Positions 14,578-26,529 of a stretch of DNA of 64,000 nucleotides are shown here, piece after piece. The stretch lies in the NCBI GenBank assembly GCA_947172415.1, contig OX359195.1:4935501-4999500 (forward strand). The letters run 5' to 3'. The notes below the pieces were generated by a model. The model was given only the letters and a program-made list of their open reading frames with translations. It had not been told where the DNA came from and made no database searches. The first letter of the stretch is position 1, and every line of letters starts with the position of its first letter. A program made the translations under genes and the position numbers. This stretch comes from Chondrosia reniformis (Eukaryota > Porifera > Demospongiae > Chondrillida > Chondrillidae).

Positions 14578-17231
14578 CTAATTGTGAATCATGTAATATA
14601 ATGCAACTCGTTGTAAACCAACTGGATTGTAACTGTCCTTAATATTCCTGGTCGACCCTAAACCAGCTTTGTCTTCTTCCTGTGGTTGTTGTACTTCCTC
14701 TTGTGTTCCCAAATTCTTTTTCCACTTCTCTATAATGCGAGATACCACCTACAAGTAGATATGAATATTCTATACTAACTATGTACTTGTCCTCTCTGCC
14801 TCTCTGCCTTTGCATAACACTATTGTAATAGACACTATACAATGGTTTAAAACAAACTAGGCACACAGTAACTACATTACAGCAGTCAAAAATGCTATAG
14901 CCATTTTGAATTGAGAATAGAAGTATCGATTGTTACCTAGTGTGTAAAGATAGGCAAACAGCAGAAAAAGCAATTAAGAAAAGTTTAATAATGCTCTAAT
15001 AGAAAGCCAATATCTAAGAAGATTATGAATCCTTCCAGCCATGCAGGATGGCTTACAAGCAATAGGTCACAAAGTAAAACATGCAAAATGCAGCTACAAA
15101 TTGGTATATAAAATACATACTTTATATTAATATGACTACTTGAAACTTGCCAATTCCAATGTAACTAAAGTGACTTGTTTTCTCAAACACAATCCATGCA
15201 TATTATATATAGATATACGTATATACAGTGCAAGTTATTGAATATAGTAATCTAAATGAATGAATTAATTAATGTGCTCTCAAGGTATACCATATATAGG
15301 TTGGCATCTTTTTTGCTTTTTGTACACATTGAGCACATTAATAATTATAATATATTTAGTTTAGTAATTATTTTATGAAAAGCAAAATGATCACTGGAAA
15401 GAATTATGCCACACCAGCCAAGTGACTGAAGTCCTATTAAATTGGCAACCAGTGATCACCTCCCAGTGATCTAAGATGTAAGAAAATTCATCAAAGAACC
15501 ACAGACAGCTGTTTCGTCCTCATTTGGGCTCATCAGAGTGGTACACTTCAATGATGGTGAGTTTGGATGACTGTCTTCACTTATTAATCAACCACAAATG
15601 GAAATGAAGATGGAGGCTACAGTCTAAGCAAGACTGAGTGCTCACAATGAATAAAAGGGAGTTAATTGCACTGAGCCGTGCAAAAGCTATGATGGCAAGC
15701 AAACTATTCTGCTTATCATCATAGCCTTTGCACGGTTCAGTGCAATTAACTCCCCTTTATTAATTATTTTGTTTGTTCACAAACTACTCCTAAACTACAC
15801 AACGGATTGCCACCCAATATTCAACATTCATAGATTATGGAGAACTGCCCTCAGATGGTCAACGACAACCGTTCTACTGTTCTTATGGCTTTTTCCTTTC
15901 ACTTCCAGTACAGTAAAACCTCACTTATTAATTTATCCTAGAGGATTAAATAGCAGTACTCAACTGCCTGAAGGATGGAACAACTCAAGAGTAATTTGCA
16001 GACGAGTACTTGCACACTGTATTAAGAATATTGTGATTCACATATCTGGCAGTTTCACTTATCTGGCAATGGTCTGGCCCCGTTTGAATTGGATAAGTGA
16101 GGTTCTACTGTATTTGCTTTGTAACTGACCACCATATTTAATTAACACTGTCTTTCGGTTCCTTCACATAATAAAATGGCCACCTTGCTCGTTGCAAGGG
16201 GAACATTAGCATATTAATAGCATTTGCATTGCTGTAGCAGGTTTACCTCCAAAGGAGCACTTTCCTGCTAGTATATATTTGAATGTAAGCAGAAGTAAGA
16301 ATGAAAACAATATAGGGACTGCCATTGGTAGCCTTCAAAAAAGTCATTCATTTTAAAACATAAGCTAGAAGATTCACTAAACCTCTTGTATAACTCACTT
16401 TCTTACTAAATATCTCACACAACAGTTTTTTGTAGTCACATGTTCTGAAGTGGTTCTAATGAAATTGAATATAGCCACAAAAAAAATAAAGCTTATAACT
16501 GAGAAAATATAACTGAGTAGTTATATCTTCATCTACTGAAGATATTATAGCCTAGGTTTTAAAACCTAAATTGCCAATAGCTACATACGTGCTTACCTTG
16601 GCTAAAGCAAGTTTTCCAGTAGTTCCACAAAGTTCACAATGAAAAATTATCCTCTGAAACGTAGTTGCTTGCAGGCTAGAGAGCTGTACATAGTAGATAT
16701 ATAGGCATAGTCATGATCAGTTGCACAATATATGGCTTTTTTCAGTAAACCTTTCGTGGCATTAGCATCCAGTTTATTGGTCTTTTTGAAAAAGTACAGT
16801 ACCTGATAAAAAAGATGATATATGCTTAAATTATAAAGACCCTATAATAAGCTATACATTGTATACATGCATGGATTTGAATAAAATCACTATGCATACT
16901 CATGCACGGTCAATTTGTGTATTTACATTATAGCTAAGTCAATAAATACCTTACACATGCAAGCAACATTAATGCAATTTACAGTGCATATAATAAACAA
17001 AGTATTGATTCTAGGTTACTTTATCTAAGTGGCATACTCTGGCAAACTTTCTTTTTTCAAACAGTCATCGCAAGTGGTACAATAACTACAGCAATCCACA
17101 GAGTAAGCCGGCACAGAGACTACCTTCTCACATCTGAAACAGATGTAAGGAACCATTTCTTCATCATACTTCTCCTCTAGATAACCTTGTTCATGGAATG
17201 TCATTCCAACACTTTCTTTAGGACACGTCAT
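14578..17231 (-). CDS. Z-A: small Cys/His-rich modular protein
   Basis: Five exons: 17231-17038, 16802-16751, 16683-16597, 16455-16399 and 14748-14578, all GT-AG and in phase, giving 186 residues. The start chosen is the MTCPKE Met inside an exon that begins at 17239 after a good acceptor; the 5' leader exon is not identified. Exon 1 carries CFRC and DCC-x2-C-x2-C-x2-C. Exon 2 has a single Cys. Exon 3 has FHCELCG. Exon 4 has NHF-x3-C-x-YKK. Exon 5 is charged and reads to a stop. The gene lies head to head with R1. A Tigger-type MITE and a palindrome sit in the last intron. It probably binds zinc; role unknown. Confidence 0.78.
15440..15545. repeat. dispersed repeat with inverted copy at 22.18-22.27 kb
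   Basis: The block ACCACAGACAGCTGTTTCGT ... GGGCTCATCAGAGTGG matches the reverse complement of 22180-22270. A weaker relative lies at 23.49-23.55 kb (TGTCCTTATTAGGACTCATC). Confidence 0.6.
15650..15761. repeat. palindrome with 45-bp arms
   Basis: The arm 15650-15694 (AATAAAAGGGAGTTAATTGC onwards) is nearly the reverse complement of 15717-15761, around a 22-bp centre. It is probably a foldback MITE. It lies in the last Z-A intron. Confidence 0.8.
15911..16110. mobile_element. Tigger/pogo-type MITE with TA target site
   Basis: The ends CAGTAAAACCTCACTTAT and ATAAGTGAGGTTCTACTG are near-perfect inverted repeats of the Tc1/mariner Tigger type, flanked by TA on both sides. The 200-bp body is non-coding. 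Confidence 0.85.
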
Positions 17232-17399
17232 CTTGATACCTGTAAATAACACACAACCTGATATAAAAGCTATTATAAAAACATATACAGAAGACTTTCA
17301 ATGTAAAAGCTTTGTAATCCTTATATATATAGATATTTGTCCCAAACACTCAATCCATAATTTGTAATAAATGCTCCAGCGGCAACTAAGTCCATGTGT

Positions 17400-18650
17400 T
17401 GCAAGGCTGTCTACTTCCTCTCCACATGACATGCATGTGGCCTACACAGGGGGGCACCCAAACGAATACCTGTTGCTACCCTGATGGTTTCGTTATCCAT
17501 CCGCAGGCCGAGTGATGAGATGGGCAGCATGTTCACCCAGACTCCTGACTCTCTGGAGGCTAGCAGACGGGCACGGGCTCTGGGGTCTGGGGTCTGGTAT
17601 TTTCTCCAACAGGAATTCTACCACAGCCAATGTCTTGGGGATGTCTTGAGCTCATGCTCTTTGCTTGTGCCGGGCAGTGTCCTCGGGTGGGGCTTGGTCA
17701 TACCCCATGGACCACAGAACTTTGAGTGGACAAAGGGGTGGAGCTGGGGAACATGTTGGAGCACAGCACAAAGCATTTTGTCTCTGTAGATTGGATGAAT
17801 CCCACCTCCTTTCTTTTGAATGGCCGTCAGGTTAGCACCAAAGAAGAAGGGCTGGATGGATTTAGTGGTTATTCCTTCCAGTGCCAGTTGCACAAAGGAG
17901 GCAAGGGTAGGGATAAGGGCTTGGCAGCTGCTATCAACTGACAACATGTCCTTCAAGTGCTGTGGTGCCATCTGTCATCAACAGGTGGGACGGCAGAGTG
18001 AGGGTGTGATAGTGCATGGATGCTTCGCTTTAAGGGCATCAAAAGTGGCCTCATTCATGGTGGCTAGTGTGTCATCTGAGCTGACCAGTCTGATAACTCC
18101 CTTAGAGTCACTTTCCTCGAGCTTTGCCGACACACAAGCTGCCAGAAGAGTGGCTAAGTCGTCTGTGCTGGGATGGTTTCTTGTGGGGCTAGGTCTTAAA
18201 CTGGATGGTGGGACGTGATCAACCTCAACCATTAGCTGCTTGTTGACTGCTGTGGCAAGTGAACGGCAGCACCCCCATCCTGGGTGTCTGAGGCAGTGTT
18301 CGCTAAACTGAAGTAGGAGCACTGACGAGGTGTGATCGTTCTTATCAACAACAGTGCCGATAATGGTGGTAAACTTCTTCCCAGCGCACTCCCTTGAAGC
18401 CTTAGGCAGCCGCTTGATGATTTTCCTTGATGCTGTCGGTGGAAGAGATGGTTGAGGTGGTAGGGATGCGCGATCCTCTTGACGTGGGGCCACAGGCAGC
18501 TGCTGCTGTTCACGTGGTTGAGTAAGCATGGATGGCAGTCAACGCGAAACAGGGCATCGAGAGGAAACTGGACCGTGCTGTCTGACCAAACCGGCATTAG
18601 TGACTGCTATCGGCGAAGACATACAGAGCAGGACGGTTGAAAGATGGAAG
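17400..18650 (-). pseudogene. decayed retroelement: region upstream of RT plus start of RT domain
   Basis: Two minus-strand frames in series belong together. 18529-17978 ends in a SAKLEE...GVIRLVSSDD...LKAKHP block that precedes reverse transcriptase in many invertebrate retroelements. 17971-17618 carries QPFFFGANLTAIQKK.GG.HPI, matching the start of that RT domain. After this the frame runs into stops, and the catalytic YxDD part is absent. Base composition is clearly more GC-rich than the host genes. The insertion lies between the divergent genes Z-A and R1. Confidence 0.7.
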
Positions 18651-18721
18651 ATCTCCCGTCCTCGTCTTCGTCCTCAATGGCTATAGCCGCCATTTTTGAG
18701 TTGGTGAGTATGTGAGTAGGT

Positions 18722-18775
18722 GTTAATTGATAATACATTGAATAGGGTGGCCATGTTTTTTCGGCCAACCCTTAC
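18722..18775. repeat. dispersed repeat family B copy
   Basis: It carries ATAATACATTGAATAGGGTG and a GGCCATG-T6-CGGCC block, shared with the copy at 35.64 kb. It lies in the Z-A/R1 intergenic region. Confidence 0.6.
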
Positions 18776-19347
18776 TGTTTTGTGTTTGTGATAGGCCATC
18801 TAAAGGTTGGCTTTAGATCTTTATAACATAAATTCCCCTAATTCTTTCATTGAATTGATTGAAAATGTAATACATTATACAGGAACCAGCAATTAGCACG
18901 CTAATTCAAAGGACTGATTATAACTGAATTATATATTACCATGCATATATGCCTATAAGCGTGTACCGATGTTGTATTACAGGGGGGTGACGAGGGGAAG
19001 TACAAACCATTCATGTGTACACTAGAACCGCTGAGCTGGCTAACCAAAATACGTAGGCATGGCATGTCTGTGCGCGCGTGTAGCTAACTCTATGATTCTT
19101 TACAACTACTCACCTTACTTGCCGTTTACCTTTCCTTTCTTTTCAGTTAAACACTCCACGAGGCAAGCTATTAACTGTCCAAAGGAAGACAGTCTAGTAC
19201 TTCCCCTTGGAAAGTACCCATTAATATCGTATACCATATTTGTACATGTAAACAGGCATGCAGCTAGGTACTTTCACGTGGGAACCCCCCAAATACTTCG
19301 GAATATTGTGTTCATTCTTTGTTGGAGTGATAGAAGCGACGCCTCCA

Positions 19348-22300
19348 ATGGATACCCAAGAATCTTGGAAAAGTTTAAGCTCAAACTCTGGTAGGAGCTG
19401 GGTAGCACAATGATTTCCAGATATCCTTAGATACTTTAGAGTAGCTACTTTAGTTTTAGTCTGTCATACTTATCTTTTTGTAGCAGCAGCGAATTTTATG
19501 CAGGAAAAACCTTCACTAGATGATTTACAATTGGCAGCTGATGCTATTCCTAATAGATATTTGAAAAAAGTGGTTAGCTTTCTGGGAGCAAGGTATGACA
19601 CTGACTTCAGAACATTTGGAATTGAAAAGGAAAGTGTAGTGCTCTTTGATGTATTGCTGAGCTGGTACAAAGGAAATGGCAGATGGTGTTCGGATCATGA
19701 GACTATACCTGTACCAGTAACATATGCAATATTGTGTCAAGTAATTATGAAGAGTGGATCCAAAAAAGGAATGGAAAAATTGATTGATTGTAAGCTAATA
19801 TTGATTTGTTTAGTTTATAACAATAATATATACCAATTTTTGCATTATTTACCATACTCTTACCATCATTTGTTACATGTAAGTACATTGTATTTCTTTT
19901 TTCACACAGATATGCATGCCATGCACAAAAAGCCTGCACTTGTAGTCTTGAAATACATTCAACAAGCCTTTACTGATAAACGTAAGAAAAAGCTAACACT
20001 TTGTTTGGGAGTGAGAGCTCCTGGTTTATCAGAGGATGAGAAGATTGAGGAATGGTACAAAGGACATGGTAATCTGCATGGCAGACCAGTGTCAGTAACA
20101 TACTCAATACTATGTACAGCATTGAAAGATAGCAAGTGTAGACCAACTTCTGATAAGATAAAGAAATGTAAGACCTGTGATACTATGTGTAGCAGGCTAT
20201 ATTTAATACGTATGTTTATAAATTCAGCTAACACAGCTACCTATTGCTTGCTCTCTACATTATAGAATACCATGGGCGGATCTAGAATTTTTCCAAGGGG
20301 GGTCACTCGCCTATCTACAGTATTTGTCATTATATAATACTATATGGTATGACATCATAATTAAAACAGCATAGAATAAAAATGGGAATAAGCGAGTAAT
20401 ATGTTGGTTTGTGCTAGTTCTACACTCACACATGCAGTAACTGTCTGCGCTGTTGTAGTAGGGAAACACTGCCCTGTGGTAACAGCGCTGAAAGACTTCA
20501 AAGTTCTAAGACATAATTTAGCATGCTGTAGTTTAAATATATTTTTGGCCAGAATTGCTAAAGGGGGTTTGTCCAAACCCAATAAACTACCCCTAAATCC
20601 GCCACTGGAAAATACTATAGTGAGAACTCTATGTGCTTAAGTTGAGTTAATTATATGAACATTTTCTATTTGTAGTTCTGACTTCATTTCACCAAAAGCC
20701 TTCCTTGAATGTAATTAAGTTTGTTACAAAATATTTACACTTGAAAAGTATCACAGATTTTGCCACATCTCTTGGAGTAAAACACAGCAAAACAACCCTA
20801 CCAGACGTCTTGAAAGACTGGTATAATGGAAAAGGGACAGTTAGTGGCAAACCCGTACCAGTAACATACTCAGTCCTGTGCAGGGCACTAGAAAAAAGTA
20901 AATGCAAAGATATGTATGAAGAAATTAATAGAAGTAAGCTTGCATAAACAGTTTTACTATGACTTTGTGTGCTACTGCTCCTTTTGAACACAACTCTCAC
21001 TCCAACACAAGCAAGGGAGTTGAGAGCTTTGTATTTACTATATACTTACATACACATTGACTATATGTGATAAAAATATAATCACTGGGACCTGAACAAC
21101 CAAGTGTTCAGTACATATCTACATAATATATACGTATATGTATTAAACAAATGTATTTACTATATTTTCCTTGTCTGTAGTCCTCTTTTCACTTCAGGAT
21201 AAACCTTCAAAAGAGGTTCTGAAAATTATAGCTGGGTTAGTACCAATGAGACAGAGTGTAAGCATTTCAAAACATCTGGGAGTAAAATGGGAGCAAAATT
21301 CAACACTGGATATCTTGAAATACTGGTATAAGGGAAAGGGTATCCTGGATGGTAAACCTGTACCGGTCACATATTTAGTTCTGTTTAAGGCATTAGAAGA
21401 TAGTTCAAATGCAGGGAACTTTAAATTGGCTTTAGTGAAATTGCAGAATAGTAAGTCTATGGCAAAATCTTTGAGTTTATTCTTACTTGTTGAATTATGT
21501 ATATATATATTACTGCACAAACTTATATATACGTATTACATCATACTTGTTATATAGTAATCAGGGCTTATATATATATATCTACGTATGTATATATATT
21601 TCTTTTGTTATATATTAAGTATATAAAAGTTTTAATTTTTTTCACAGGTTTGATGAGCATATTGGAGAATCCTTCTCTAGCCACAATTAAGCCATGTTTA
21701 TTAGAACTCAGGAAATACTTTGGAGTTTGGTTTTCTGGTCATCGTGAGTCAAATATATCTGTTAACTTCAAGTGCTGGTATGATGGAAATGGTGATCAAC
21801 TTGTGTCTGTGACAAATTCTGTGATGCATAAGTCTCTAGAAAGTGAGTATGTCAATCACTCTGAGGAACTTAATAAAGGTAATGTAGAAGAAGTATGTAA
21901 GAGATAGGATTAATTTATTTGGCCTAAGATATAAAGTGAAAACTCTCTCAAAATGACTTTCTGAACTTAGTCTATTTACAAACTGACATGTACAGATTGA
22001 CTTTTAGACACATTTACATACGTAATACCTAGTCATTTAACTAGGATTTACATTGAAGGCTTACTCTTGCTTAGAGACTGTAGCTCCCACCCTCACTTAT
22101 TTTGAAATAAAAAGTGTTTCACTTATGATGGTTTATTATATAAGTTGAATGCAGTTATCTAAACTCACAACCAAAATGTGTTCCACACTGATGAGACCCT
22201 AAAGAGGGCAAAACAGCTATCTGTGGTTCTTTGATGTTATTTTCCATCTTGAATGGTGGGAGATTATCACCAGTTTAATAGGACTTTTGTCCACCAGCCT

Positions 22301-23991
22301 AGATTAGACTTTGTGGTCACTTGCAATTGGCTAGTTTAGCATAATATGTTCCATTGATTATTTAATCATCAATCATCATTGTTTTACTTAAAATATACAA
22401 TATACAGTAATATATACATTATACAATATACAATATCTAGGCACATCCAAAAAAGGCCAAGAAAGATGTAACTCTGAGGTGAAAAGGTCATTTAGGAGTT
22501 ACCAAGGCCATTTTGTAAATAAGGAGGGACATATCATTACTGTAAAAGACTTGAAACGGTTTATTTGTGAATACTGCTCTGCTTTTGCCAAGGATGCAGT
22601 AGTTTCAAGCTGTGGACATGTCTTCTGCAAAGAATGTACTGATTTTGTCTTAGAAAGGTATGGCCAGCACCAGCTCTGTGATGGTATCTGTACATGTGTA
22701 AAGTTTGACAGTGTGTATATTTTCAATATAACCTCTGAAACAGAAATGCATGTGTTTAATATACTTAATTGTTTGATTATTCTCATATTTTCAGACCCTG
22801 TACTGCACAAGGATGTCAACATACAATTACAAAGGTATACACTACACATACACATTATTTATACAAACAGAGAGAACCTGATGTTGCTCGGATGAAAATA
22901 TATACCACTTAAATTGCTGTAGTCATTACTCACATGTTAAATTTATATATTTAAAAACAGGAGACAGATTATAGAATTATAATTTATTTTTTCTTATTTT
23001 GGACTGAAAGAGCTTCTGAGGACACATAGCTCGTATTACTTTCCACCAACATTTACATCTGTTGGTGTGGTTTTTAGAGTGTACAGCTTTAAAGGGGAGG
23101 TATACAATAATCTTCCTTTAGCATGATTGCCCTGATCTCTTCCTGTGTTGCCTTTGGGTGTTGATGTTTGTCAAATTACAGATTTCGTCCTTAATTAAAT
23201 TAACTGATAGAGAAATCCTTGTACTCGCTTTGCTGCTACCAGAATTGTGGATAAAATAGGGATAATCACTTTGCAATAGTATATGACATTTTTGTACCCC
23301 CGTTTTCCAGTTGAATACATCAGGTTTTCAGATATATAAATCAGAGATCTTAAAGCTGTGATGTCTCATCATTTGACTCTGGATTTTACCCCACCCACCC
23401 ATGTCTCCTGAGGAGCATGATATGAGCTAATGGGCAGAAATGAAGTTTTCTTGATGGGAACCAGTCAGTCTCTCCCTAGCCACTCAAAAAGATGGTCAGG
23501 CCATGTTTTGTCCTTATTAGGACTCATCAGTATGGCATATGATGAAAGTTTGAAGTGCATGAACTTCAGTTCTGCCCATTAGCTCTTTGCGCTCCTCAAG
23601 GGACATGAGTAGGCAGGGATAATATCAAGAATTCAATTATGATGATGACATTGAATTGTTCAATTTTGAAAGATGTACCCTTTTATTTCCCTATCTCTCT
23701 CTCTCTATATATATATTATATAGGTATTCATAAGCAGGTCGACCAGATGTTTCCAGCAAATGTACTTCTTCATTTGTAAAACATGTAACAGACAATTTCA
23801 TCTTGGAGAATTGAAGGTATGTTGCATGCATATGCATTTAGCACAACACTTTATATACATAATTATTGTATATGCTAGTAGTGTTGGGTGTGCAAATCTG
23901 TGTAAAGGGTAATTTGAAACCTTAAACTAATCTGTACATATATCCGTAGGACCATGGAGATATTTGCAGAAATAATACAATTGAAGCATAA
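19348..23991 (+). CDS. R1: five death-fold-like repeats plus RING-like and TRAF-like zinc fingers
   Basis: Ten exons: 19348-19390, 19484-19789, 19910-20167, 20676-20933, 21181-21450, 21648-21878, 22441-22657, 22795-22834, 23724-23816 and 23950-23991, giving 585 residues. Exons 2 to 6 each encode one repeat of about 75-90 residues with KPSL, an LGV/LGA core, W-Y-K-G and PVPVTY-x-LC-x-ALE. This resembles the death-fold helix 5-6 region. All five are bounded by phase-1 introns. Exon 7 has CEYC ... CGHVFCKEC (RING Cys/His), exon 8 the last pair C-x4-C, and exon 9 FICKTC with HLG. The last exon is short, with DHGDIC. An AATAAA follows the stop. It is probably a cytoplasmic adaptor or E3-like protein; death-domain assignment is by pattern only. 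Confidence 0.85.
20271..20607. mobile_element. MITE with GGCGGATCTAG ends in R1 intron
   Basis: The ends (CATGGGCGGATCTAG and ATCCGCCACTG) are inverted. A second insertion with the same ends lies at 61483-61799. The body is non-coding. Confidence 0.75.
22180..22270. repeat. dispersed repeat, inverted relative of 15.44 kb copy
   Basis: ACTGATGAGACCCTAAAGAG ... GCTATCTGTGGTTC is the reverse complement of the 15.5-kb copy with about 80 percent identity by eye. It sits in R1 intron 6. Confidence 0.55.
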
Positions 23992-24829
23992 ACATTAATA
24001 AAAGATTTAATTTCGTTATAGGCATGATTGTTGTAGCATCATCAATTAGTCTCTTTTCTAGTTATATAATATTTTACTTGTTCCACGACTGCCACATATA
24101 TGCATATGATTGTGTGTGTTATATTCAATAAGGAAATATTTCATTTGCAAGGTAGGCATACATATATCAGCGAGTATGCATGGCAATACATGGGAAGGAT
24201 GCAATAAATCAGTATATAACAAAGAATTTCTATTTTTCTTCAGAGTACAGCTTTTGTATATACTATTTTAAAATGAAGCTTTGCATGCATAGACCAATGT
24301 ATAGTTTAAAGGTATACAGTATATAACCAGAATCTCAATTAATTCATTTAAAAATACGAGGAATTTAAGATCTACAGGGAAACTAAAAAGTTTCAATGTC
24401 GATAGGTTAGGATCATGATATGCTATACATAATGTGGAGCCAGTAGTATACACTTTATACTTTTGAAGCTAAAGAGTTTAGGGATTGTATGACTCGAGAA
24501 CAAGCAATTATAACCCACATAAATTTGCTATCCCGCATGTAGGCCTAAAAGCCATGTATTGTGTAAGTACATATCTGTACTATATATTCATTCAAAAAGT
24601 GTTACCTTTCCGTTGAAAACTACAATCAACTTAAATTTATGGACAACATCAGATATTACTCCTATTACATGGGATTCATTATAATTAACCATTGAAATAT
24701 AGTAGCATAGCAATGCATGGGGTACAAATACTCATGCAGTACTATATGTACGTATAAGTTAACCTAATTGGTCAGTTTCTGTATTTGGGATTTGTTCATA
24801 TTTTGCTGGCTATATAATTCCATATCTAC
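23992..24829. other. R1 3' flank, no gene seen
   Basis: No gene is recognisable apart from the R1 polyadenylation signal (AATAAA near 23998). Confidence 0.5.
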
Positions 24830-25129
24830 CACAATTTTACAGTGTATAATCTCCTGTATAACATGTACATCTGTCCATGTTGACTGGGGATTATATGTGG
24901 TTTTGACTCCTGTTGCCTGTTCTGTAATCTTGTTGATGGGAGGATGGGCTGTTATAAATATATGATGTTACTGGATTTATGTACCACTATAATACTGTTG
25001 TATATATATATGCAAAATTAAATGGTTTACAGATGCTCTGTGGTATTATTTATATGTCCTTGACCTGAGGTATAGAATTTGCATTATTGGCTTATTCATG
25101 TCCATGAATTGAGTAAATGAAGACCCATA

Positions 25130-26235
25130 TATATTATTATTATTATTATTATTATTATTGATTTAAGTGCATCATGTGCTGGAGGTACACTAGGGCTATA
25201 TTGTCCCATGTAGCACTGTACAAAGAGAATGAAACATACATTCGGGTTAAACATGGATAAACACAATCCGTATAACTTCTAATTCATCCCCTCCCAACAA
25301 CCCTATCTTGAGCTTGATATCTTCCCTGAGAGAATTTTTTATTCATGATGAGCCCCTCAATTCCCCAAAATCTATGGTTCCATTTCGACTCCAATTCCAT
25401 CAGCAGTTCCTCCTTTCCTTTGGGCTCAAACCACCAAATATCCTCCTCTTCTTTTGAAAATCCTTTCCACTCTTAACTGTTTACCTTTTTCCAGCCACAA
25501 TAGGTAGCGGCCTCCCTCTGGACTTGACTAGCAAGCAGTGATCTACCCGTTCCCCACAATGTCCTTATCTGCTTCCGTGGAATGTTATTTTGCAGTTCTT
25601 CTGTCCTTAGACTAGTCAATCGATGATGCAACAGTGCTGACGCTTTGAGTTCCTACATCCTTATGCATGTACGTACTCCTGGACTCCCTATCCTATCTTC
25701 ATTCCCATTCATCTTCGTTTCTTGAAATTTGGTCAGCATCTGCTTTAGCTGCTCTATTTCATCTTCACTAGCTTATTTCAATCCTACTTGCAAGCCTACT
25801 CACTCTTTGTTCTGCATCTTCTTTAAGTTAAGGGTGGCAATTTCTTCCTCCAATTGAGCTACTTCATTCATACGGATATCCTCGTTATCAATAAACCTTT
25901 GAACAACCATCAGCTTTGTTATAGCACAGAAGAAACAGAGGAAATGGACATCTTCCTGGGCAACGACTACCTGTGCAATTTTGTAACACGAAGGATGCGA
26001 CCAGCTACTGCAAGTCTCACATTGTACCCAATCCTTTCTATCTTTCGCTGCTGACTTCCTATTTCTCCCACAAATGCACCTTATTACGTCCACTATACTC
26101 GGGGATTTCACTGACTGCTGTTTTATTAATTTTTTGTCTCTTTGATCCGTCACATTACCACTTTTATATAGTTGTTTTTGATAGCATTTTCTTCACTTTT
26201 ATTCTTATATACAACTTCTTCAACTTTCGTTGCCA
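25130..26235 (-). mobile_element. internally deleted LINE with PHD-finger ORF1 and AAT tail
   Basis: Read on the minus strand, the element starts near 26235, carries a PHD-finger open frame, then a second charged frame near 25520-25290. It ends in a LINE-type 3' end (TTGTACAGTGCTACATGGGA, CACTTAAATC) and an AAT microsatellite at 25130-25160. Its limits are set independently by the empty duplicate at 28.6 kb. No reverse transcriptase is left. Confidence 0.75.
25800..26153 (-). CDS. PHD-finger protein, ORF1 of the LINE remnant
   Basis: 117 residues. A C4HC3 PHD finger spans about residues 27-77: CICG, WVQCETC, SWSHPSC, HFLCFFC. A predicted helical, acidic tail follows. PHD fingers bind histone tails in chromatin proteins, and several animal non-LTR elements carry one in ORF1. 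The LINE-like 3' end downstream supports the mobile-element reading rather than a host gene. Confidence 0.7.
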   Translation of the reverse strand: MTDQRDKKLIKQQSVKSPSIVDVIRCICGRNRKSAAKDRKDWVQCETCSSWSHPSCYKIAQVVVAQEDVHFLCFFCAITKLMVVQRFIDNEDIRMNEVAQLEEEIATLNLKKMQNKE

Positions 26236-26529
26236 GGATACATATATACAGACAAATTCATGCATTCGTATCGCATTAACTTGTATATATAGCAATGCAA
26301 TCAAAATGTATTTGCCATACATATTATATAGCGTTTTCAATAGTATTCTTCAAATCAATATTATGTTTTCATTTTTATTCTCATCAATAAATATAAGGCA
26401 TGTATACGATTGTGAATATATAAATTTTGCAATGCTCAGACTTTCAATTACAAATTTAGTGTGAATGATATACATGCACAGGACTAGAAATTCCGAATTC
26501 TGTGTTAAATATGCAAAGTTGGATGTAAA

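Larger units (their letters stand above)
24830..26460. repeat. left copy of segmental duplication flanking the 7TM gene, split by a LINE
   Basis: 24830-25130 and 26235-26460 match, in order, 28330-28800. Shared blocks include ATGTGGTTTTGA.TCCTGTTGC, GGATTTATGTACCACTATA, CCATGAATTGAGT...GAAGACCCATAT and CAGACAAATTCATGCAT. The 1.1 kb between the two halves is a LINE absent from the other copy. Confidence 0.8.

Noticed and set aside
15769..16128. 119-codon plus-strand frame
   Set aside because: More than half of it is the body and both ends of a Tigger-type MITE.
17484..18218. Three overlapping plus-strand frames
   Set aside because: They are antisense shadows of the retroelement frames on the minus strand, which carry recognisable RT-type blocks.
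19059..19394. 111-codon plus-strand frame as first R1 exon
   Set aside because: Its phase at the donor does not fit exon 2. The frame starting at 19348 does fit and gives a continuous reading.
25973..26464. 163-codon hydrophobic plus-strand frame
   Set aside because: It is mainly antisense to the PHD-finger ORF1 and then crosses the LINE boundary into duplicated AT-rich DNA.
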